Assembly (NCBI GenBank): GCA_905220665.1 | Contig: CAJNAR010000012.1 | Span: 248,001-312,000 of the forward strand | Source: Albugo candida | Lineage: Eukaryota; Oomycota; Peronosporomycetes; Albuginales; Albuginaceae | Reading direction: 5' to 3' | DNA length: 64,000 nucleotides | Part shown: piece after piece, positions 56,764 to 64,000 of the stretch | Position numbering within the stretch: the first letter of the stretch is position 1 | Layout: every line of letters begins with the position of its first letter | Notes under the pieces: generated by a model | What the model was told of the DNA's origin: nothing | Database searches by the model: none | The model's input: only the letters and a program-made list of their open reading frames with translations | Position numbers and translations under genes: made by a program

Positions 56764-58497
56764 TTAGCGTTTCTTGCGTATTTTCTTTGCCCAGATGAGC
56801 TTGTTCTCAGTCGATATTGCCAGAATATTCATTTCGAGAGCAAGATACACTAAACATTGGTCATGTAGGAAATGCATCACTACAGTATTATAACTGGTTA
56901 GGGAGGGGTTCAAGTGGCCGGATAGGTCCACTTCGTTCTTCATTGATCTCTTACGATGCGATGGATTACGAGTCATCAATTCTCGATCCACCTTCTCCAG
57001 CACCGTTTGCGGAGAGTCCATTCGACCTTCGAAAATAGCTGGAAGCAATAGCGTTCCAGTCGGCATAATTCTCAGGCTTTTCCAGCCCATCTTATGTTGG
57101 TTACTGATAAAAAGAAAACTGCTGGACTCTTCCCCCAAGACCCAGTAATAATATTCGCGCCAGTGCAGATTCTTTCTGAACGTATCTATCCGCAGCGCAG
57201 AATTCTTCGTTGACAAATAAAATTCTTATGCAGGCAGGCACGGATGCAGTTGTGATGCAATTTACTAGTTTTTGGTGGATTTTGGTTGCGACATTTTAAT
57301 TGAATGGTGATGCCGACATGCGACTTTCATATTTGCTGTTTTCCAAGTGAGTACTCTGAAGACATTCGACACATGCCTTCTCGAATTCATTCTCATGGTT
57401 CACAATCAAACACGGACTGACTTGATTCAGTTCGTTGTTCATTATTTTGCTCAGATCCATATAAACAGAGATTTTGGTCGCCAATTGGTATCGTGTCAAT
57501 TTTTTTTCGTATTCGATGTAACATTCTTCAGTTTCCAAATTTCCAATTGTACACGTATCACAACTATACGAGTCCTGAGGATCGGCCTCTACAATGAACA
57601 GGAAATACATTTTTCGCGGAGGCCCGGCGTTGATCCTCATCCGGTGCACGAAAGAATGTGTCTTTTGTGCTTTGCATGCCATACATTGTTGAATTGAGAG
57701 ATAATAATGCATTGTTGCACTCGAGGTGTGTTCCAATGATTTAGCGACGACGCATTGTAACTCTGTTCATTTTTATCGTTTGCGTTCTTATCGACATTAG
57801 TAACGGTGATGTCTTGGCTTTTATTATGCTTGGAGACTCCCACATTGTGTATCGCATTACAGAGGAGATTACTGTAGCTATCTGCAGCTATAGTTGTGCA
57901 ACTCCCGGAATTCTCACAAGCTTCAGCCTTGAATTTTCTACCAGATCTGTGCGCAGTACATACACAAAATAAAAAATCTTTACCATCTGAGTAAAAAACT
58001 TCACCAATGCTTTCCGAATCACTCGCCTCTCGAAGACACACTCGGCACTTTTCTTCCACATGATCGTGAAGTTGAGGGACACAGACGACCTGATCTTCTT
58101 ATTTGATTTGAATCGTTTCTGGAGTTTGCCAAGTTGATTCCGTGATCTCATGCGCGGAATCAGAACGCTCGGATAGTTGCAGTGTGTCAGTTTCATTGCG
58201 CGTATGTTGGAATACTAAAGATAGCTATATCAGATAGTATGCACACGAATAAAGCCATTTGCGAAGCAGTGATGTAAATGACGAATTTATCCGAACTCGG
58301 TTCCGTGAAGCGTAAATTTACGACACCACCACAGATAAGCAAACAATGTTGACAATTTAGTACAGCAGTCCTTGCATTGCTGAATCTTCTTGTTGTTTTT
58401 TGGAATCATACGTTTTGGTCAGTACATCAAATTGTGACGGTAATGAGTGACACGACACCAAAGTAGCGAGTACAGTTATTGCACGAAAGTATCCCAT
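56764..58497 (-). pseudogene. Cys-module secreted protein pseudogene
   Basis: Paralogue of 33436-35319. The start at 58497 has a signal peptide (MGYFRAITVLATLVSCHS), then a frame break. CRVCLREASDSESIGEV (58046) matches module 2, QQCMACKAQKTHSFVHRMR module 3, and DQCLVYLALEMNIL with NKLIWAKK module 5. At least three frame changes or stops separate the pieces (58059-57637, 57736-57296, 57216-56764). It stands head to head with gene X, 221 bases away. Confidence 0.8.
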
Positions 58498-58718
58498 GGC
58501 GCACGATCGGAAGTGAGTATTTTGTTGAGATTTATATTCGCATTTACAAACCCGTGACCTCTGTAAAAGTACGCCGTCAAATGTTCGAATCTGTGGTTGC
58601 TGTTAAAGTACGCCGTCGAATGCTCGAACCTGTGGTTACTTTTAGGTACGCAGTCGCATTCTACAATTTTTCTGTCCAAAAGAAGTAAGATTGGCTAGAA
58701 TTGAGCGAATGAGTAACG

Positions 58719-59829
58719 ATGCCCAATAAGAACGCAACAAAGGCGACGAAGGATAACTCGCTTCCCGCCCATTGGCAGGTACGCTACATGCCCAAAAAAA
58801 AGAATTTAGCAGGTGTGCAGTGTACTTATGTCAATAATAGTACTTTATCAACTTATCGAGGGAAGCACAGGTTAGTGGACTTTGAATCCATGTATTGTGT
58901 TGGACACACACTTTCATGGTAAAACTATTTTAATCGAGGTCTGAGAGTCCACATATCTCCTCCAGTTGTTTTCTCGCCCGACGGAACATTAGATAAGCGC
59001 CCTCGAAAAAAAAAATGTTTTTGGCAAACTGTTCGACAAGATCTTTTGTCTCGAAGAAGAGTTATGTTCTCATCGCGAAGAAGAGTTATATGAGATAAAA
59101 CTCGTGACAAAAGAAAACCTTTTTCATGATGGAAAATGGTATAAATTTCCCAAAGAAACGTCGACGGAGAATGATCGCGGAAAGCTCAGTAAAAGTGTTG
59201 AACATTTCGTGGTAGATCGCATGTGGCAAAAAAAAATGGTGTGTCGGCTGGAAAGTAAATTGGATACCTTGAACTTGCTTGTTGACAGCAAGAAGTTATA
59301 TTCTTCCCCGGAAACAAGTCTTAGCCTTCCAGCGTTTTTTGAAAGCAATCAAGTAAGTGTAACATTTAGCTGGGTAGAGAATCATGGTCCTAATCTCCAA
59401 TATCGTACATCAGAACCACTTGGTTTGCCTGTCAAAGCTCGGGCTACGAAACAGAAAATGGCGGAATGCCAGATCGCTTTTGGAGGCAGAACGCATACGA
59501 GTCAAATGGTTACAGTCGAACTTGGTAACGAGGTCACCTTGATTCCGAGTAGCAAATTCGAGAATTTTGGGATCATTTTGAAGGAACATGTACACGACTC
59601 TACATTAGAACAGGGTCGTTATCAAGGAGACTGCGAGCCGCTCGTCAAGTTTATCAAAGGTGTCCATTCAGTTTTCTACGATCCGCTCAGCATGAGCATA
59701 TATCATTTAGAGTTTAGTCTACATCTAATGTCGGCTCAATTATTTGAGAGAAAGGGTAACACTTGTACGCTTCTTATTGAAGATTCAATGAAAGAAGATA
59801 ATGAATGGATACTGGATCTTCTGTTTTGA
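58719..59829 (+). pseudogene. Gene X, best-preserved copy (one stop, one A-run frameshift)
   Basis: Product not recognised. From the ATG at 58719 (MPNKNATKATKDNSLPAHWQ) the frame is open except for one TAA at 58920, and then reads ISPPVVFSPDGTLDKRPRKK. A run of about ten A's near 59007-59016 shifts into the frame that continues LFDKIFCLEEELCSHREEEL, stays open to 59829 and contains VELGNEVTLIPSSKFENFG. Joined, this would be about 360 residues, charged, without a signal peptide. Two lesions could mean an early pseudogene, or an unseen intron plus a homopolymer error. Three other copies are more damaged. Confidence 0.5.
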
Positions 59830-61345
59830 GAAGTTATCAACTTCGAATCGATAGATCGAAGCCTGAACATACGTACCTGTTCACAGCAGATGCAGTGGAG
59901 GATATTACGAGGGATCATGATCTCGATAATGGTTCGATGATGAACGAGCACGGGAGAGGGAATCTAGGATGTAACAGGCAATCAGGAGAAGCTAGCAAAG
60001 AAAAACGATATCAAAAGGCTGAGCGAAGGAGAGACAAAAAGTCATTACACACTGAATCCGATGAGTTTTTTTAAGTCCATTCCTTGAAATGATTTATAAA
60101 CCTGAATAAGCGAGCAACTAGACAGCCAATGTTTGAACCATTGCAGTTTAAATACCATGGTGTGGCATCATGTCTAAACTATCTCGGCTATTCGTCATGT
60201 GTACGACCTGTTCTGACGAAAACCATACAAAACAATCGGCGTGGCTGATGGCCGCGCAATCACAACATGCGTCAGACTGGGTCACTCAAATACTGGGTCA
60301 ATATATTTGAACCCAAGGACAAAAGATATGTGGCCTGCTTCTGAGATGCACGAAATTGTGCTGGCCAACTTTTGTGTCCAAGTCGATTTTCGCTGTGCTA
60401 ACACTAGGGCATTCTCTAGAACCGACAAATAACGTGAGCTTTTTTACCATTTGATCCATCGATGACCTCTTGTAAGCGTAAAAGCACGTGTCTGATATTG
60501 ATCTCGCAACGCTCGAATCACATCGACTTGCTTGTAATTGCCCGCAAAAGTGAGACACACGTGAGCTGTCGTGTGTTTACGGCATGGTCACATAACACAT
60601 CAACAGAAGACCAAAGAAATTCAGATCGAGTGCGTAATTGGTGTATGATCGCCAAGCCGACCACACGCAAAAAGCAAAGTGTCGCACGCTGGATAAGTAG
60701 CAACAGCGGCACTGAGGAAGTATAAGAAAGTGGTAAAAGCCGTTGAGGCCAATGCAATAATGGAGTTTGTAGATGGTCTCAAGAGACGCTGAGGGCTCTT
60801 CAAAGGGTAGCACTACACCGATCCCGATGCTGAAAGTTAGATCATCAAGTAATTACATCGAAATGAGCACGACGCATGACCCAGCTTAGCACGATTTATA
60901 AGCGAAGCTGAACCTAGGGCCGATTACGGTGGGCGCATCGGATGTGATCATTGCACCAGCGAAACCTTATCGGCGCGAAATCCACTTTCGATAACTGGCA
61001 CAATCTTACAAGCGCTTCTTTCGACGAAACATTGTGCAAACACACTGTATACCTCAATTACAACTCTATCGTCACGACCGAATATGACTGCCAGATCGCT
61101 GATCATGTAGTCATACATACACGATCATATTCGGGTGCCAAACATTACTGAGGGCTTGAATGGCAAGGCGCTTCAAAGCGAGCGAAATAGACGAACACAA
61201 ATTGCGTCTAGTCATTATCAAGAGCATGCCCGAAGAATCAGCATTGCTTCAATTTGACATCCATGAAGACTTCAGATATTTCTACAATCGGTCGAGAGCA
61301 TGTATGCCGACAAGCTTGCGTGACGCAAAAGCTTACCAATCGTAG
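59830..61345 (+). pseudogene. Downstream part of the gene X module, degenerate
   Basis: Homologous to 55100-56290 and in part to 45900-46960. Readable pieces include TTRKKQSVARWISSNSG (60660) and SFDETLCKHTVYLNYNSIV (61018). No continuous frame. It may be the 3' half of gene X or a separate gene. The end of this block (61032-61189) recurs inverted at 63843-64000. Confidence 0.4.
61032..61189 (+). repeat. Left arm of a 158-bp inverted repeat around elicitin E10
   Basis: Reads TTGTGCAAACACACTGTATA to AAAGCGAGCGAAATA. Its reverse complement, with few mismatches, is 63843-64000 at the very end of the window, so the true arms may be longer. Confidence 0.9.
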
Positions 61346-61866
61346 CTGGAGTATATTGATTTTTTTTTTTTTATACATTAGTAATCATTTCAATCGGAAC
61401 GCGCATGCTTCAGCTATCACGTCTCCGTACGCAGAAAATTCGAATGGCTTTCACCAATCTATAAACAGGTAAAGAACGCTTTATTTTTAGAGTAGAAGTA
61501 TAGTGGTCGATCGTGCGTATGGGAGAACGCGATAAAAGGCTTACGGATCACAACAGAGTCTCGTACTTCAAAGAAGAGATGGAAAAGAATATATATTTAC
61601 GTGCACGTTCATTAGAAGTCAAAGCGGCGAGATGATAGTAATGCATCGCGAACGATGGAAAGGATGATGATCAGTAGCCGATGAATTCCGTGTGCGACGC
61701 TGTGCGACGCTATAGAGGATAAGAACACGAAGAAAGTTACATCTGTTCTCAGCATTACATACCAAATTTGCATTGTAATGGTAAGAGAGGAAGTCTTTGC
61801 GAAACATGTCGGTCTGACTTCTTATCAGAGAAGTAACGACCTCACTTGCAACGGGTTGAAAGCATA

Positions 61867-61915
61867 TCTCATTCTTCAAATCGACTTGTTCTTCACAGCC
61901 ATCTTCTGTACGAAT
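61867..61915 (+). promoter_or_regulatory. Elicitin core promoter block (E10)
   Basis: TCTCATTCTTCAAATCGACT, then CATCTTCTGTACGAATTC, as in E9. Confidence 0.6.
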
Positions 61916-61932
61916 TCGCTCTTTCATCAAAA

Positions 61933-62622
61933 ATGAAGACTACTACTTTTTCCCTCATCTCTGCTACGCTTGCTTTGTACACTGCTGGACAAGACGCTCC
62001 ATCGAATGCGACCACCATGAACACTGCTTCCAACATGAATGACGATTCATCCAACAACATGGACACTCCCTCCAGCAACATGCAGAACAACATGCCGAGC
62101 AACATCATGCGACCTGTGGCTAACAATGAGATGACGATTGTATCCCCCAGTCCAATGAACACTGATCGACCAATGTGCAATGACACTGTTACTAAAATGG
62201 CAATCAAACAGTGGACGGATGTGAAATGGATCACATCATGTTCCAAAGCAGTTTTGATGCCCATCAAAAGCATTAATGACGTTGCAAAACTCTCCACTGA
62301 GAATATGCAGAAAATGTGTTTATCGTCGGAATGTATGAAACCATTCTCGGATATGGCATCGTCAAATGTGTACAAGAACTGTGATGTCATGTATGATGGA
62401 AAAAAGCAAAATCTTGCCGTTGAAGCTGGAAAAATGTCTGATATGTGCAAAAAAGACGATAAAGATGAGAAGCTTTCAGGAAGCACTGATAATTCAGTCG
62501 ATGCAGAACCCAAAGAATCTGTGGCTGATCCTACCGTCAAGGATGAAAAGTCCAGCGCCGCATTCCACTCATTCAGCGCAGTCTGTATCGCTGTTACTTT
62601 CTTCGTATTAGCTTCGTACTAG
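61933..62622 (+). CDS. Elicitin-like protein E10 (class C)
   Basis: 229 aa. The ATG at 61933 starts the conserved signal peptide. The spacer is shorter than in E9, with one NNMP unit fewer. The domain from MCNDTVTKMAIKQ to SDMCKKDDKDEK is essentially identical to E9, and the promoter and 3' sequence (GAATAAAGGTATTGTAGATT) are also shared. The linker differs (SVDAEPKESVADP). Six cysteines plus one in the hydrophobic tail. Confidence 0.9.
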   Translation: MKTTTFSLISATLALYTAGQDAPSNATTMNTASNMNDDSSNNMDTPSSNMQNNMPSNIMRPVANNEMTIVSPSPMNTDRPMCNDTVTKMAIKQWTDVKWITSCSKAVLMPIKSINDVAKLSTENMQKMCLSSECMKPFSDMASSNVYKNCDVMYDGKKQNLAVEAGKMSDMCKKDDKDEKLSGSTDNSVDAEPKESVADPTVKDEKSSAAFHSFSAVCIAVTFFVLASY

Positions 62623-62949
62623 GAATAAAGGTATTGTAGATTGTATACTCCAATATCATTCATATACAATACATTGATTTCCTGTTCAAAATATTTTACT
62701 CATTGCAAATCTATCCTGCTATATCCGCAATTGGCTCATCGAAAGCCTAAAAAAGAGTAAATTTTGGTCAATGCCAGCCGAAATATAAAAATAGTCGTGC
62801 GAAAGCTGGAAACTATGCCGACTCCCCAATATTCACGTTTGTGCAATCTATTTCTGACATCGATAAGAAAGTTGGTTTCAGATCCAGGAATCAAGCTTTG
62901 ACCCGAAAGCGTTGCTCCACGAGGGCTTTAATTATACTTTTCGGCATTG

Positions 62950-63835
62950 ATAAATAGAACCTATTCTTCGATCTTTAGATGAAGCTTACATAGATGCAGA
63001 ATCCACTTCCTTGTCCCGGTGCAATATACATCTTTTTGTACAAAGTGGAAGATTTTACAGTTTTACAAAGGAATTGTTGGGCATATCGAATGCATCGAAT
63101 TCTAAGAAAAAGGGCAGCTTCAAGAGCATCCACAACCATACCATGTATCTGTGAGTAGAAACCGCACTTGACAGCTTACAACATCGTAATAGCTATAGCT
63201 TAAACTCTTCACCAACTCTCGGAACAAGCTCTATTTGATCCCATTTTTTTTAGAGAAAGTTTGAGGATTAAAAACTCTACAATTCTTTCACTGGTTATCA
63301 ATCCACTATTTCTTCTTGAAAGACTTTTTCCAAACTGCTGGTGCTAATGTTCCAGAACACAACTCAATACAGTGATGTCAATGTGTTCGGAAGGATAGTA
63401 ATACTAAGCAGGAAACACTAGAATCGAATTATGAGCTCTCAAGTCCTGAAATCGTGTTCGCTTCCAAATTTTCAAAGAAAAAAAGACATCCACTCCACTT
63501 TTGCCCATAAACTTGACTAATCTTTTGGATAATACTTTGGCCCATTTAGAGGAGGAGAAACGCAATCGTTCAGTGCTCCATCGTTTGACCACCTACGCAA
63601 CAAAGGATTAAGCGAGGAGAATCATTTCCAGCACCATCATCTCCAAGCACAAATTGAAAGAATACCAATGACTTAACCCGACCTTCCAATCAAGAGGATG
63701 TAGCACACGAAAGTGATCTTTACGCTACGCCAAACAACAATCACCTGATTGGTTCTATCAACAAGCTCCGATGGCGCAATTGGCTTAACTCTGCATAAAT
63801 AAAGCAGACAATGAATCAGCCTAGACGCAATTTCT
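62950..63835 (+). pseudogene. bZIP pseudogene 4
   Basis: Follows E10. Homologous to the 48.6-kb pseudogene (for example GATAGTAATACTAAGCAGGA at 63394, ATTATGAGCTCTCAAGTCCT at 63428, and TTTCCAGCACCATCATCTCC at 63627). Frames are broken. It ends where the inverted gene X fragment begins, so it is truncated. Confidence 0.65.
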
Positions 63836-63842
63836 TTTTTTT

Positions 63843-64000
63843 TATTTCGCTCGCTTTGAAGCGCCTTGCCATTCAAGCCCTCAGTAATGTTTGGCCCCCG
63901 AATATGATCGTGTATGCATGACGACATGATCAGCGATATGACAGTCATATTCGGTCATGACGATAGAATTGTAATTGAGTTATAAAGTGTGTTTGCACAA
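63843..64000 (-). repeat. Right arm of the inverted repeat, gene X module end
   Basis: Inverted copy of 61032-61189. On the minus strand it reads ITEGLNGKALQSERN. It joins the truncated bZIP pseudogene directly and is cut by the window end. Confidence 0.85.

Noticed and set aside
1..64000. CRISPR arrays, prokaryotic operons or rRNA genes
   Set aside because: None seen. Spliced nuclear genes and SINEs show eukaryotic DNA, and the short tandem repeats are few and irregular.

Overview
The window looks like nuclear DNA of an oomycete. It carries a family of GPI-type elicitin-like secreted proteins, a diagnostic oomycete family. Its core genes have small introns (about 44-85 bases) with GTATGT/GTAAR-type donors, and it is AT-rich with very tight gene spacing at one end. 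The compact spacing and small introns resemble a white-blister (Albugo-type) genome, but that genus is an inference.

Region 1 (1-5.6 kb) is dense housekeeping sequence. A polyprenol-reductase-like gene (-, cut by the window edge) stands head to head with a spliced NDUFB9 complex I subunit (+). Then come an unrecognised spliced gene (-), an ankyrin/F-box protein (+), a nitroreductase with a mitochondrial-type N-terminus (-) and general transcription factor TFIIB (+).

Region 2 (5.6-18.2 kb) is repeat-rich. It holds one solitary elicitin, a 4.3-kb Mutator-like DNA transposon (long composite inverted ends, transposase broken by two frameshifts), and a kinesin-1-type pseudogene. The kinesin motor and stalk are separated by a 5'-truncated non-LTR retrotransposon and two nested tRNA-derived SINEs.

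Region 3 (18.2-26.2 kb) is a tandem elicitin array: three copies of a ~2.7-kb unit, each with one long (class A, 229 aa) and one short (class B, 192 aa) elicitin. The last class B position is a pseudogene.

Region 4 (29-64 kb) is built from repeated, mostly decayed modules: gene X (unrecognised), an elicitin, a bZIP transcription factor, and a divergent secreted Cys-module protein. The bZIP (30.5-32.7 kb) and the Cys-module gene (33.4-35.3 kb) each have one intact copy, and the other copies are pseudogenes. All three elicitins of this part (29.5, 47.5 and 61.9 kb) are intact. A decayed 4-kb block (37.2-41.3 kb) recurs at 50.1-53.9 kb; one copy has a SINE insertion and the other is the empty site. 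A Ty3/gypsy remnant lies at 42-43.3 kb.

Together the genes suggest a fast-evolving secreted-protein neighbourhood beside a compact core block. The elicitins share a conserved promoter block and have been kept open while neighbouring gene copies decayed.
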